The translations under genes and the position numbers were made by a program. A DNA stretch of 64,000 nt from Pseudomonas sp. C1C7 (GTDB lineage Bacteria; Pseudomonadota; Gammaproteobacteria; Pseudomonadales; Pseudomonadaceae): assembly GCF_013359595.1 (NCBI RefSeq), contig NZ_JABFMP010000001.1:124001-188000 (forward strand). The letters run 5' to 3'. Positions 51,970 through 61,564 of this stretch are shown piece after piece (positions within the stretch are counted from its first letter, which is position 1; the number at the start of each line of letters is the position of its first letter). The notes beneath the pieces were generated by a model that ran no database searches, had not been told where the DNA came from, and worked only from the letters and a program-made list of their open reading frames with translations.

Positions 51970-52776
51970 ATGATTTCCAAAAGCATCAATTCCAAACACT
52001 TGATGATCCCCGCCCTGCTGGCCGCGAGTATTGCGTTGGCCGCGTGCTCGACGCCACCGAACCCCAGCCTTGAGCAGGCCCGCACCAACTACAGCGCCCT
52101 GCAAGCCGATCCGCAAGCGAGCAAAGTCGCGGCACTGGAAACCAAGGACGCCAGCGACTACCTGGATAAGGCCGACAAGGCGTATCTGGATAAAGAAGAC
52201 GCGGCAAAGGTCGACCAACTGGCGTACCTGACCAACCAGCGCGTCGAAGTGGCGAAACAGACCATCGCCCTGCGCACCGCCGAGGCCCAACTGAAAGACG
52301 CTTCCGCGCAACGGGCTCAGGCGCGCCTGGATGCTCGTGACCAGCAGATCAAACAGTTGCAGGACAGCCTCAACGCCAAGCAGACCGATCGCGGGACGCT
52401 GGTGACTTTCGGTGACGTGCTGTTCGCCACCGACAGGGCCGACCTGAAATCCAATGGTCTGACGAACATCAGCACGCTGGCGCAATATCTCCAGCAGAAC
52501 CCGGACCGCAAGGTGATCGTCGAGGGTTACACCGACAGCACCGGTACGGCGTCTCACAACCAGTCGCTATCGGAACGTCGCGCGGGCTCCGTGCGCATGG
52601 CGCTGGTGAAGATGGGCGTTGATCCTTCGCGCATCGTCGCTCAGGGGTATGGCAAAGAGTATCCGGTGGCGGATAACACCAGCGTCTCTGGTCGGGCGCA
52701 GAACCGTCGGGTGGAGGTGACTATTTCCAACGATAACCAGCCCGTGATACCGCGTTCGGCGGTGAGTGCCAAATAA
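51970..52776 (+). CDS. lptF: OmpA-family lipoprotein LptF
   Basis: A 268-aa lipoprotein: signal with lipobox LAAC (Cys26), a DUF4398-like helical middle, and a C-terminal OmpA domain (about 145-255) with the peptidoglycan-binding stretch VEGYTDSTGTASHNQSLSERRAGSVRMAL and GRAQNRRVEV. It matches LptF of P. aeruginosa in position and build, a protein linked to alginate and stress survival. Confidence 0.85.
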   Translation: MISKSINSKHLMIPALLAASIALAACSTPPNPSLEQARTNYSALQADPQASKVAALETKDASDYLDKADKAYLDKEDAAKVDQLAYLTNQRVEVAKQTIALRTAEAQLKDASAQRAQARLDARDQQIKQLQDSLNAKQTDRGTLVTFGDVLFATDRADLKSNGLTNISTLAQYLQQNPDRKVIVEGYTDSTGTASHNQSLSERRAGSVRMALVKMGVDPSRIVAQGYGKEYPVADNTSVSGRAQNRRVEVTISNDNQPVIPRSAVSAK

Positions 52777-52794
52777 CCCTGGCGCTGCAACTTG

Positions 52795-52828
52795 AAAGCC
52801 CTGCCTGATTTGATCGGGCAGGGCTTTT
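52795..52828 (+). terminator. Terminator after lptF
   Basis: AAAGCCCTGCC (52795-52805) and GGGCAGGGCTTTT (52816-52828). Confidence 0.85.
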
Positions 52829-52945
52829 ATTTGAGGAGGACAAAACCGTTCGTCGCGACCTGTCATTTCTGTCAGTAGTCGTAGCGAATCACTCGGCGCA
52901 ACACTTGAGCTCCAATCCCAATGATGGGCACCCAGGAGCGTAACC

Positions 52946-54370
52946 ATGCGAGCGCGGACCATTCTGACAACACTATGTGCGGCAATAGCCTTGGCAGGTT
53001 GCGTAAAACCGCCATCGACTCCTTCACCCGGGAGTGATTTCGGGTATGACGAGTGGGATTCGATACCCAATGATGTTCCATTGCCTAAACCAGGAGTCAA
53101 TCAGCGTCCGGTAGTGGGAACCAAAAAGCTTCTGGTCACCGTCACCCATTGGCAAGACGGAGATGGCCTGAACTTTCCGTTGATCAAAAAACATACGGTA
53201 TCCAACGATCCCGATGCACTGCCAGCTTATATTTCGGCAGCCTCGCACGGAAAGCTGACACTAACCGGGCAGATTATCGAACATACATCCGGACCGCGCC
53301 CGGAGTTATGCAAAGAAGGCTCTCCGATGCCAATATCCCTGGCAACGGCAGAGGGCGCGAAGTCTGCGCTGGCTCAGGGACTTAATCCAAACGACTACGA
53401 TTACCTCATCAACGTCATTGATTGCGGGGGGAACGCTTCTGCTTACGTACCTGGAAGAGTCATGGGTGTATATGGGCAAGCGGGTGGCCCTCATGTTTAC
53501 AAACATGAGTTCGGACACAACCTTGGCTACAATCACGCAAGCACGTACACGCAATGCGCTACCGCAAGCAATGTGGTATCCGCTCCGGGTTCGTGCCAGA
53601 CAACCAGTTATGGCGATACCGGAGATTCAGTATCGGGCGGAGGCACTCTATATCCCGCGAACAACCGCTGGTACAGCGGCTGGCTGGACAATTCTCAAGC
53701 GGCGGTTATTGAGAGAAGTGGGCTTTATCGCTTAACAAAGCTTGGCAATGAGGGACCACAGCTTTACCTCATCAATCGACCAGGGCTTACCCCTTCTCAA
53801 GTAGCCTTGGAGTATCGCAAACCCACCCCTTTTGATAATTTCCCTCCCTCCGATAATAGAGTGAAGGGTGTTTGGGTCAGGTACACCACTATGGGAGGAT
53901 CGCTTTTAAACACCCAACTTGATGCCACCCCTCAAACGGCGACGACAGCAGATCCGACACTCCTACCCGGGAAGGTTTTTAGTGATTTAGCGGCAGGTGT
54001 GACAGTAGAAGTATGTAGTGCAACCGACACCGGAGCGACAGTAGCGGTCACAATCAATAATCAATTGCAGAGGAAGTGTCCGACTCTCCCGCCTGCAGTA
54101 CCGGGAGTGACAAACCCACCGGCCTCTGTAAAGCAATACAACCCTGTAAAAGTTGCCGGTAGTGCGATCCCAGGAGCACTCGTTAACATCAACTACAAAC
54201 GCTCTGCGGATACAGAGTGGGTGAGCACAACCACCATCGCTGGAGCCGACGGAACCTGGGAAAAATCACTCCCGTATCTATCACCGCAGCAGTACCACCT
54301 TTCAGTCAGTCAAAAGCTGGACGATAAGACCTCGCTCCCGAACACTCGCATCGTGGAGGTTGTCCACTAA
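52946..54370 (+). CDS. Secreted M11-like metzincin lipoprotein with Ig-like tail
   Basis: A 474-aa lipoprotein (lipobox LAGC, Cys19). The peptidase domain (about 55-260) has the zinc site HEFGHNLGYNH at 187-197, as in gametolysin-like M11 metzincins. The expected Met-turn reads GDTGDSVSGGG with Ser (230) where Met is usual. A domain of beta strands follows, then an Ig-like module (about 385-474; PPASVKQYNPVKVAGSAIPGALVNINYKRSADTEW). The gene is AT-richer than its neighbours and flanked by strong terminators, as an insertion would be. Confidence 0.82.
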   Translation: MRARTILTTLCAAIALAGCVKPPSTPSPGSDFGYDEWDSIPNDVPLPKPGVNQRPVVGTKKLLVTVTHWQDGDGLNFPLIKKHTVSNDPDALPAYISAASHGKLTLTGQIIEHTSGPRPELCKEGSPMPISLATAEGAKSALAQGLNPNDYDYLINVIDCGGNASAYVPGRVMGVYGQAGGPHVYKHEFGHNLGYNHASTYTQCATASNVVSAPGSCQTTSYGDTGDSVSGGGTLYPANNRWYSGWLDNSQAAVIERSGLYRLTKLGNEGPQLYLINRPGLTPSQVALEYRKPTPFDNFPPSDNRVKGVWVRYTTMGGSLLNTQLDATPQTATTADPTLLPGKVFSDLAAGVTVEVCSATDTGATVAVTINNQLQRKCPTLPPAVPGVTNPPASVKQYNPVKVAGSAIPGALVNINYKRSADTEWVSTTTIAGADGTWEKSLPYLSPQQYHLSVSQKLDDKTSLPNTRIVEVVH

Positions 54371-54403
54371 TTACGGGGCTCACGTCAAAAATGCTTCAAA
54401 GCA

Positions 54404-54444
54404 AAAGCCCCGCTTGATCCGATCAGAAGCGGGGCTTTGTTTTT
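54404..54444 (+). terminator. Terminator after the metzincin gene
   Basis: AAAGCCCCGCTT (54404-54415) and AAGCGGGGCTTT (54427-54438), then GTTTTT. Confidence 0.85.
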
Positions 54445-54474
54445 CGCTTTCCACTGGGGCAAAGGCTGAAGTAA

Positions 54475-54804
54475 TTATTGCTCAAGCTTCTGCGGCGTCT
54501 CCTGCCCCATGCAACGCACCGCCTTCTTGCGGTCGTTGACCAGCACGCCGGTCAGGCCTTTCTGTTCGGTGTCGAACAGCACCAGCACGCCATCGATGCA
54601 CTGCGCGACTTGCGCGGCCGGCTCCAGGGAGACGCGGTAGTCTTCGCCCGGCACGGTCTTGAGCATGGTGAATTCGTTGAGCAGCAACGCATCCTCAGGC
54701 TTGGCGAAGTGCAGGTAGCCGTACCACCACAGGGCGCCCACGGTGCCGAGGATGCTGCAGATACCGGTGATGATCAGCGGGATGGCGTTACGTTCTTCAC
54801 TCAT
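54475..54804 (-). CDS. Small membrane-anchored protein
   Basis: A 109-aa protein with one N-terminal membrane helix (AIPLIITGICSILGTVGALWWYGYL) and a periplasmic domain with two cysteines (QCIDG, RCMGQ) that may form a disulfide. It overlaps the hydrolase gene by ATGA. The function is unknown. Confidence 0.75.
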   Translation of the reverse strand: MSEERNAIPLIITGICSILGTVGALWWYGYLHFAKPEDALLLNEFTMLKTVPGEDYRVSLEPAAQVAQCIDGVLVLFDTEQKGLTGVLVNDRKKAVRCMGQETPQKLEQ

Positions 54805-55715
54805 TGCGGACTCTCTGGTGGTTCATCTTCAGAATGTTCGGGGGCCGGGTAATTGGGAATCTCACCCAGGCGGCGCAGGCCGTTGAAATGCTGCGGGTCG
54901 TCAAGAAATCGCAGCATGACCTTGCGCCAGACCGGGTCGGCGAACGTCTGCACGTGCCCGCCCCGGGTCAGTTGCAGGACGCGCGGCGGCGGCGCAGCTT
55001 GATACAGTCGGATGCCGTTGGAAAGGGGCACGATCGGATCGTCGATGCTGTGGTAGATCAGTTTCGGCATGCCGTTGAGCTGCGCCATGGAGTTGATCGC
55101 GCTGTCGCCGTCCGGCACCAGCCAGGACAACGGCACCTGGAACGCCCACAACAACCATGAATGACTCAACGCAAACTGGCCGACGCTGCGGTAGCTGGCG
55201 GGCACGCCGTCGAGCACGATAGCCTTGAGCTGTGTCTGCCGCTCGGGGTGTTGCACCAGATAGTGCACCGCCATCGAACCGCCAAGGCTTTGGCCGAGCA
55301 GGATCAGCGGCTTGCCCTTGACCTCGGGCGCCTCGTCCAGCCATTTGAAGGCCGCGTCGATGTCCTGATAGATCTCCGGCAACTCAGGCTTGCCTTCGGA
55401 CAGCCCGTATCCGCGATAGTCCACCAGCAGCACCTGATAGCCCTGCTCCGGCAACCAGTAACTGCCCCCCAGGTGCATCGGCAGGTTGCCGCCGTTACCG
55501 TGCAGGTGCAGCACCGTGCCTTTGACTTCGACACCCTTTTTCGCCGGTAGCCACCAGCCATGCAACTTGAGGTTGTCGGCGGTGATGAGGGTCACGTCAC
55601 GGTATTCGAGGTGGGCTTTTTCCGGGGTGAACAACTGGCCAGGTTCTGGGTAAAACAGGAACGAGCTGCAACCGCTCAGGGTCAGGAGGAGGCAGATTAT
55701 GCCGAGGATTCTCAT
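54801..55715 (-). CDS. Alpha/beta hydrolase lipoprotein
   Basis: A 304-aa serine hydrolase, lipid-anchored (MRILGIICLLLTLSGC, lipobox LSGC). HLHGNGGN forms the oxyanion region, LLGQSLGGSMA the nucleophile elbow, and Asp (HSIDDPIVP) and His (RGGHVQTF) complete the triad. Related to YfhR/BEM46-like hydrolases. The substrate is unknown. The start at 55715 gives a proper signal peptide. Confidence 0.88.
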   Translation of the reverse strand: MRILGIICLLLTLSGCSSFLFYPEPGQLFTPEKAHLEYRDVTLITADNLKLHGWWLPAKKGVEVKGTVLHLHGNGGNLPMHLGGSYWLPEQGYQVLLVDYRGYGLSEGKPELPEIYQDIDAAFKWLDEAPEVKGKPLILLGQSLGGSMAVHYLVQHPERQTQLKAIVLDGVPASYRSVGQFALSHSWLLWAFQVPLSWLVPDGDSAINSMAQLNGMPKLIYHSIDDPIVPLSNGIRLYQAAPPPRVLQLTRGGHVQTFADPVWRKVMLRFLDDPQHFNGLRRLGEIPNYPAPEHSEDEPPESPQ

Positions 55716-55754
55716 CCGTTGAAACCTCGCAAAGCATGATTGGAATGCGGACCA

Positions 55755-55846
55755 ATGTGGGAGCGGGCTTGCTCGCGAAAGCGGTGTATCAGACAACAGA
55801 GATGTTGAATGTTAGTCCGCATTCGCGGGCAAGCCCGCTCCCACAG
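55755..55846. repeat. REP inverted pair
   Basis: Facing copies of TGTGGGAGCGGGCTTGC-CGCGAA between the MATCAP-like gene and the hydrolase. Confidence 0.85.
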
Positions 55847-55860
55847 AGGGAATGCATGAA

Positions 55861-57138
55861 TCACAAAATGTTGGAGTAATCCGCCTCGATCCGGTCCAGG
55901 CTCAAATGGTTGAGGAAGTTGGAGAAGCACATCCAGGCCGACAACGCATTCATGTCGCGGAACTGGTCCGGCAGATACTTGGGCGGCACCACCAACCCCT
56001 CGTCCACCAACTGGCGCAGGGTACGCATGTCCTCCAGCGTCGTCTTGCCGCAGAACAGCAGCGGAATCTGCTCCAGCTTGCCTTTACGCACGGCCAGCTG
56101 AATGTAGTTGTAAATCATGATGAAGCCCTTGAGGTAGGACAAGTCTTTGGTAAAGGGCAGACCTGTCGGCGTCGAGCCGCGGAACACGCGACTGGCGTTG
56201 CTGTAGCTTTCGGGCATTTCGAAGCCTTGTTCGCGGAAGAATTCGAACACCTGCAGGAAGTCTGCGCCCTCCTCCACCATGTGAATCGCGCGGGTGCGGT
56301 TGGTCAGTTTGCGCAGGCGGCTCGGGTAGGAAGCGAAGGTGATGATTTCCATCAGGATCGCCAGACCTTCCTGAGTCACTGTCGATGAGGGCGGACCCTT
56401 GGCGAGGAAGGTGCAGATCGGCTGGTTCAGGCCGTTGAGGGTGGTGCCGACGTGCACCAGCCCTTCGTGGACTTCCAGGGCGCGCACATCGCGCTGGTTG
56501 AACATCGCATCGGTGCGGATCTTGATGTAATCGGCGCCGGCCGCCGCATCGGCGACAATCCCGTCCGACTCGAACACCCGAATGGTTTCCTCTGCCTCGC
56601 CGAACACCTTGTTCAAGCGATGCTGCAGCATCTCGACCGCATCCTTGGCGGTCATCGTTTTCGGCTCGTCTTTCAGATCGCCACGACCGTCGATGTTGTT
56701 CAGGTATTCGGACAGCATCATGCCCAGGTCGGACAGCGTCGGATCGCCGGCATGGAACGCGTCGGAGGCGGCGCCATACAGCTCCTGGGATATCAGGCCG
56801 AAATCCTCGGTGCCACGCGCTTCGAGCATGCGCACCACCATCCGGTATTCCTTGCACATGCGGCGCATGATCTGGCCGACCGGATTGAACTGGCCGAGTT
56901 GGCGGGTGATGTCGCGCTCGATGTTCTGGAACTCCAGCTTCACTTTGCTGGAATCGAACGACAGCGGTCGGTTGAGGTAGTAGTCGCGATCCACCGCCGG
57001 CATTTCCTTGCCCTTGGCCTTGAGGAAACCCTTGCGGATGCTGTCGTCCCACTTGACCGCATCGAGGACACGGATCGGCGTCTGCGCCAGCACAATGCGA
57101 TCGGACAAAACGCGTATCGACTGCTGGTAATCGTCCAC
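55861..57138 (-). CDS. DUF1704 (QEGLA-motif) metallopeptidase, MATCAP-like
   Basis: A 425-aa protein of the family named for flavohemoglobin expression and the QEGLA motif. It has HEGLVH (224-229, HExxxH) and VTQEGLA (254-260), which in the related eukaryotic MATCAP tyrosine carboxypeptidases bind zinc and carry the catalytic Glu. So a metallocarboxypeptidase is likely; the bacterial substrate is unknown. It is 27 bases downstream of no other gene on its strand except the lipoprotein that follows its start region. Confidence 0.85.
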   Translation of the reverse strand: MDDYQQSIRVLSDRIVLAQTPIRVLDAVKWDDSIRKGFLKAKGKEMPAVDRDYYLNRPLSFDSSKVKLEFQNIERDITRQLGQFNPVGQIMRRMCKEYRMVVRMLEARGTEDFGLISQELYGAASDAFHAGDPTLSDLGMMLSEYLNNIDGRGDLKDEPKTMTAKDAVEMLQHRLNKVFGEAEETIRVFESDGIVADAAAGADYIKIRTDAMFNQRDVRALEVHEGLVHVGTTLNGLNQPICTFLAKGPPSSTVTQEGLAILMEIITFASYPSRLRKLTNRTRAIHMVEEGADFLQVFEFFREQGFEMPESYSNASRVFRGSTPTGLPFTKDLSYLKGFIMIYNYIQLAVRKGKLEQIPLLFCGKTTLEDMRTLRQLVDEGLVVPPKYLPDQFRDMNALSAWMCFSNFLNHLSLDRIEADYSNIL

Positions 57139-57165
57139 CGGAAACTCCTGAAGAAAACGTGAAGG

Positions 57166-57720
57166 TTATTTGGCCTTGGCCTGGCGCTGGTAGCGTACCG
57201 CTTCGACGAACACATCGGAATTGGCCGGGTCATCAAGATAGGCGGACACTTGGTCAATGTGGCTGTCGATCAACACCCCATCGCCGTCGTCGGTCTGAAA
57301 GCCTTCGCCGTTCAAAGCCTTCTGCTGCAACGCCTGCCTGATCTGTTCAAGGTCGAGGTTGTAGACCACCAGTTCGCGTTTATCAGTGATTTCGAACCCG
57401 GCAATGGTGTAGTGGCCGCCGAACTGCGCCGGTACCTTCGCCGACAGATACCAGCGGTTGCCGTGGCGCGAAACGGTGAAGGGATAAGCTTCGCGTTCCC
57501 GGGGCCTGGCGCGGAAGTAGCTGACGGCCTGATAGCGGTTCTCGCCGACGCGGGTCAGTTCCAGATTGACCGGCTCACCCCAGGCATTGGTGCTGGTCCA
57601 TTTGCCGAGCAACCCCTTGGGCGCAGGCTCGCTCGTGGGCAGTGGCTCCTTGAAAGTCACCAGACAGCCACTGAGCAGCAGCAACGACAAGGCGATCACG
57701 ACGACGCGCCAGGCTTTCAT
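57166..57720 (-). CDS. Conserved lipoprotein
   Basis: A 184-aa lipoprotein (MKAWRVVVIALSLLLLSGC, lipobox LSGC). The mature part is beta-rich (LGKWTSTNAWGEPVNLELTRVGENRYQAVSYF), lipocalin-like in feel, and ends in a helical acidic tail. It precedes the DUF1704 gene in the same direction, 27 bases apart. The function is unknown. Confidence 0.8.
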   Translation of the reverse strand: MKAWRVVVIALSLLLLSGCLVTFKEPLPTSEPAPKGLLGKWTSTNAWGEPVNLELTRVGENRYQAVSYFRARPREREAYPFTVSRHGNRWYLSAKVPAQFGGHYTIAGFEITDKRELVVYNLDLEQIRQALQQKALNGEGFQTDDGDGVLIDSHIDQVSAYLDDPANSDVFVEAVRYQRQAKAK

Positions 57721-57750
57721 TCAACACTCCCTTGATGACTCGACGCTGCA

Positions 57751-57780
57751 CCTGTAGCAGCTGCCGAAGGCTGCTACAGG
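57751..57780. repeat. Short REP-like hairpin
   Basis: CCTGTAGCAG-CTGCCGAAGG-CTGCTACAGG, a perfect 10-bp stem, between two minus-strand genes; it may act as a terminator without a T-run. Confidence 0.7.
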
Positions 57781-57787
57781 GAACCGA

Positions 57788-58504
57788 TTAAACCGAAGCC
57801 AGTACCAGATGCATATAACGCTTGAGTATGCCGAGCATTTCCTCTTCATCCGCCGGCTCGGCGTCGTTGAGCAGCCCCTGATACTCCATCCGACCGATTA
57901 TAGCCGTCAACACTTTGGCATCCTGCTGAGGCTCACGGGAACCCAGAACCTGGAACAGCTGGCAGGAGCCCTGCAGCAGAATCTGCTGATGGGAACGCAC
58001 CAGTTGCGCCAGGCGCGGGTTGAGCAGCGCTTCCTGGCGGAAGGCCTGTTCGGCCATCAAATGCTCGCGACGGGTCACCAGTTGGCGATGCACGTAGTCG
58101 GTCATCAGCCGCGCCAGCTCGTCCGCCAGGTGCTTGCGCGCCTCGGGGCTGCCGTCGCCGCTGGCGATCAGCTCGTGCAACAGGCCCTGGTTGTTGATCC
58201 ACAGCTTGGCCATGTACGCCGCGCTGCGCTCCACGTATTGGGCGAAGGTATCGGTGAGCAGGTCATCGATGTCCTTGAAGTAGTAAGTGGTCGCCGACAG
58301 CGGCACATTGGCCTCGGCGGCCACTGCCCGGTGACGCACGGCTCGCACGCCATCGCGCACGACAATACGCATCGCCGCATCGAGAATATCCTGCCGACGC
58401 TGCTCACTGCCCTGCCGGCTGGCCTTGCGCCCCTGATACTGGACACTTTCAGCAACCGCAGTGGCGATATCCGCTGCACCTTCTTCAGCCATTGCACGGT
58501 TCAC
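57788..58504 (-). CDS. TetR-family regulator
   Basis: A 238-aa regulator. The HTH is at about 50-72 (RAVRHRAVAAEANVPLSATTYYFKDIDDLL). The YYFKD ending places it with regulators such as PsrA-type or RutR-like repressors, but the target is unknown. AACTATTTGATACGTTTGTA upstream may be its own operator. The nearest gene on its strand is lysS, separated by a terminator. Confidence 0.87.
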   Translation of the reverse strand: MNRAMAEEGAADIATAVAESVQYQGRKASRQGSEQRRQDILDAAMRIVVRDGVRAVRHRAVAAEANVPLSATTYYFKDIDDLLTDTFAQYVERSAAYMAKLWINNQGLLHELIASGDGSPEARKHLADELARLMTDYVHRQLVTRREHLMAEQAFRQEALLNPRLAQLVRSHQQILLQGSCQLFQVLGSREPQQDAKVLTAIIGRMEYQGLLNDAEPADEEEMLGILKRYMHLVLASV

Positions 58505-58568
58505 GACGGGATTTCCTCTCTCTCTACTTCAAAATTAACTATTTGATACGTTTGTACCAGACAGGCAA

Positions 58569-58600
58569 TAAAAAACCGCCTGTCGGAGGCGGTTTTTTAA
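58569..58600. terminator. Two-way terminator after lysS
   Basis: AAAAAACCGCC, loop TGTCGGA, GGCGGTTTTTT, with A- and T-runs on both sides; it ends lysS on the minus strand. Confidence 0.88.
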
Positions 58601-58610
58601 TTTGACCCAA

Positions 58611-60113
58611 TTACGCTTGCGGACGCATGTGCGGGAACAGGATCACGTCGCGGATCGACGGTGAGTTGGTCAGCAACATCACCAGACGGTCGATGCCGAT
58701 ACCTTCACCCGCCGTTGGCGGCATGCCGTACTCCAGCGCGCGAACGAAGTCGGCGTCGTAGTGCATGGCTTCGTCGTCACCGGCGTCCTTGTCGGCCACC
58801 TGCGCCATGAAACGCTCGGCCTGGTCTTCCGCGTCGTTCAACTCGGAGTAGGCGTTGGCGATTTCACGGCCACCGATGAACAGCTCGAAACGGTCGGTGA
58901 CGTTCGGGTTGTCGTCGTTGCGACGCGCCAGCGGCGACACTTCGAACGGGTACTGGGTAATGAAGTGCGGCTGCTCCAGCTTGTGCTCGACCAGCTCTTC
59001 GAAAATCATCACCTGCAGCTTGCCCAGGCCTTCGAAGCCCAGCACCTTGGCACCGGCTTTCTTGGCGATCTCGCGAGCCTTGTCGATGTCGTTCAGGTCA
59101 TCGGCGGTCAGCTCAGGGTTGTACTTGAGGATCGAGTCGAACACCGACAGGCGCGCGAACGGCTCGCCGAAGTGGAAGACCTTGTCGCCGTACGGCACGT
59201 CGGTGCTGCCCAGAACCAGCTGCGCCAGCTCGCGGAACAGTTCTTCGGTCAGGTCCATGTTGTCTTCGTAGTCGGCGTAAGCCTGGTAGAACTCCAACAT
59301 GGTGAATTCAGGGTTGTGACGAGTCGAAACGCCTTCGTTACGGAAGTTGCGGTTGATCTCGAACACTTTCTCGAAGCCGCCAACCACCAGGCGCTTCAGA
59401 TACAGCTCAGGCGCGATACGCAGGAACATTTCCATGTCCAGAGCGTTGTGGTGGGTTTCGAACGGCTTGGCTGCCGCGCCGCCCGGGATGGTCTGCAGCA
59501 TCGGCGTTTCCACTTCCAGGAAGTCACGCTTCATCAGGAAGCTGCGGATGTGGGCGATGACTTGCGAACGCACGCGGAAGGTCTGGCGCACGTCTTCGTT
59601 GACGATCAGGTCAACGTAACGCTGACGGTAGCGCTGTTCGGTGTCGGTCAGGCCGTGGTGCTTGTCCGGCAGCGGGCGCAGGGATTTGGTCAGCAGGCGC
59701 ACGCTGGTCATTTCCACGTACAGGTCGCCCTTGCCGGAACGGGCCAGGGTACCAACGGCTGCAATGATGTCGCCCATGTCCCAGGTTTTCACCGCGGCCA
59801 GGGTGTCTTCGGACAGGGTCTTGCGGTTGACGTAGACCTGGATGCGACCGGTCATGTCCTGGATCACCATGAACGAGCCACGGTTGAGCATGATGCGACC
59901 GGCAACCTTGACCGGGATTGCAGCCTCTGCCAGCTCTTCCTTGGTCTTGTCCGCGTACTGTTTCTGCAAGGCATCGCAGTAGTTTTCGCGGCGGAAGTCG
60001 TTCGGGAAGGCGTTGCCCTTGGCGCGCTCGGCAGCAAGCTTTTCCTTGCGCAGGGCGATCAGGGAGTTTTCTTCCTGTTGCAGGGCTTGCGGGTCGAGTT
60101 CTAGGTCGCTCAT
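58611..60113 (-). CDS. lysS: Lysyl-tRNA synthetase, class II
   Basis: A 500-aa enzyme charging tRNA-Lys. The N-terminal OB fold (about 60-170) is followed by the class II core: motif 2 [23 protein letters not shown] and motif 3 [13 protein letters not shown]. The start at 60113 (MSDLELDPQ) avoids a 25-residue upstream extension that runs into REP sequence. Downstream of prfB, the order also found in E. coli. Confidence 0.96.
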   Translation of the reverse strand: MSDLELDPQALQQEENSLIALRKEKLAAERAKGNAFPNDFRRENYCDALQKQYADKTKEELAEAAIPVKVAGRIMLNRGSFMVIQDMTGRIQVYVNRKTLSEDTLAAVKTWDMGDIIAAVGTLARSGKGDLYVEMTSVRLLTKSLRPLPDKHHGLTDTEQRYRQRYVDLIVNEDVRQTFRVRSQVIAHIRSFLMKRDFLEVETPMLQTIPGGAAAKPFETHHNALDMEMFLRIAPELYLKRLVVGGFEKVFEINRNFRNEGVSTRHNPEFTMLEFYQAYADYEDNMDLTEELFRELAQLVLGSTDVPYGDKVFHFGEPFARLSVFDSILKYNPELTADDLNDIDKAREIAKKAGAKVLGFEGLGKLQVMIFEELVEHKLEQPHFITQYPFEVSPLARRNDDNPNVTDRFELFIGGREIANAYSELNDAEDQAERFMAQVADKDAGDDEAMHYDADFVRALEYGMPPTAGEGIGIDRLVMLLTNSPSIRDVILFPHMRPQA

Positions 60114-60164
60114 GTCTTTAAAAATTCCATCACAGGTTCGTTGCCCCCGACCTTCGGCCGGGGA

Positions 60165-60187
60165 TCGCGGGCAAGCCCGCTCCCACA
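60165..60187. repeat. Single REP half
   Basis: CGCGGGCAAGCCCGCTCCCA between lysS and prfB, without a facing copy. Confidence 0.65.
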
Positions 60188-60226
60188 AGGGATCGCAGTG
60201 TGTCAGCCGATCCCGAGTTGCATCTC

Positions 60227-61322
60227 TTACAGCCCGGACTTCAGGCTGGCTTCCAGGTATTCGTCGATATCGCCGTCGAGCACCTTGTCGCAGTCGCTGC
60301 GTTCGATGTTGGTACGCAGATCCTTGATCCGCGAGGCATCGAGCACGTACGAACGGATCTGGTGGCCCCAGCCGATATCGGACTTGCTGTCTTCCAGCGC
60401 CTGGGAAGCGGCGTTGCGCTTCTGCATTTCCTGCTCGTACAACCTGGCCCGCAGCATTTTCATGGCGGTGTCCTTGTTGGCGTGCTGGGAACGTTCGTTC
60501 TGGCAGCTGACCACGGTGTTGGTCGGTACGTGGGTGATACGTACGGCCGAGTCGGTGGTGTTTACGTGTTGACCACCGGCACCGGAGGAGCGGTAGGTGT
60601 CGATACGCAGGTCCGCCGGGTTGATCTCGATTTCCACCTTGTCATCGATCTCTGGCGAGACGAATACCGCGCAGAAGGAGGTGTGGCGACGGTTGCCGGA
60701 GTCGAACGGGCTCTTGCGCACCAGACGGTGCACGCCGATCTCGGTACGCAGCCAGCCAAAGGCGTATTCGCCCTTGATGTGCACGGTGGCGCCCTTGATC
60801 CCGGCGACTTCACCGGCCGACAGTTCCATGATGGTCGCGTCGAAGCCGCGTTTGTCGGCCCAGCGCAGGTACATGCGCAGCAGGATGTTGGCCCAGTCCT
60901 GGGCTTCGGTACCGCCGGAACCGGCCTGGATGTCCAGGTAGGCGTTGTTCGGGTCCATCTCGCCGCTGAACATGCGACGGAATTCCAGCTTGGCGAGGTT
61001 CTCCTCCAGGCGGGCCAGTTCAGCGACTACATCGCTGACGGCGCCTTCGTCGTTCTCTTCGACGGCCATGTCCAGCAGGTCGCGGCAATCGGCCAGACCG
61101 CCGGACAACTCGTCCAGGGTCTCGACGATCTGCGCCAGCGCAGAGCGCTCGCGGCCCAGCTCCTGGGCGTATTCAGGCTTGTTCCAGACACTCGGATCTT
61201 CAAGCTCGCGGTTGACCTCGGTCAGACGCTCATGCTTTTGATCGTAGTCAAAGATACCCCCGAATGGTTTCGGAGCGCTCGGACAGGTCCTTGATAGTGT
61301 TCAGGATCGGGTTGATTTCCAT
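60227..61322 (-). CDS. prfB: Peptide chain release factor 2, with +1 frameshift
   Basis: Release factor for UGA and UAA stops. Translation starts at ATG 61322 ([16 protein letters not shown]) and reaches an in-frame UGA at 61250-61248 after 24 codons. The site AGGGGGTATCTTTGAC supplies the internal Shine-Dalgarno-like AGGGGG and slippery CTT; a +1 shift gives a 364-aa protein. The GGQ motif is in [19 protein letters not shown], and [14 protein letters not shown] is the SPF anticodon-like loop. The long in-frame part alone starts at codon 26. Confidence 0.95.
61248..61260 (-). promoter_or_regulatory. prfB programmed frameshift site
   Basis: AGGGGG, TAT, CTT TGA C on the minus strand: the classic autoregulated RF2 site, where low RF2 favours the +1 shift. 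Confidence 0.93.
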
Positions 61323-61453
61323 GGCGGGCAGCACTCGTAGGCGAACTTTTGAAAGCCGGCGAGTATAACGGCAAACGGCCGCCAACGGCAGTCCGCTTGG
61401 TCGAAAACGCCATCACCGCATTCGATCTTCGCAACGACGCAAATCAATTGTGA

Positions 61454-61537
61454 TGAGGGGATTTATCCCCGTTGGGCTGCGAAGCGGCCCCAAAAAGAGG
61501 GAACTGCTGCGCAGTCCAACGGGGATAAATCCCCTCA
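61454..61537. repeat. Inverted repeat with perfect 22-bp arms
   Basis: Arms start TGAGGGGATTTATCCCCGTT and are perfectly complementary over 61454-61475 and 61516-61537, with near-complementary CTGCG next to them. The inner GGGGATTTATCCCC is itself a palindrome. It lies between wspR and prfB and is distinct from the GTAGGAGC family. Confidence 0.85.
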
Positions 61538-61564
61538 CCATAGGTTATTTTCAGGGCAGATGAT

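Noticed and set aside
58761..60104. A 447-codon open frame antisense to lysS
   Set aside because: Shadow of lysS; val/phe/his-rich low-complexity translation.
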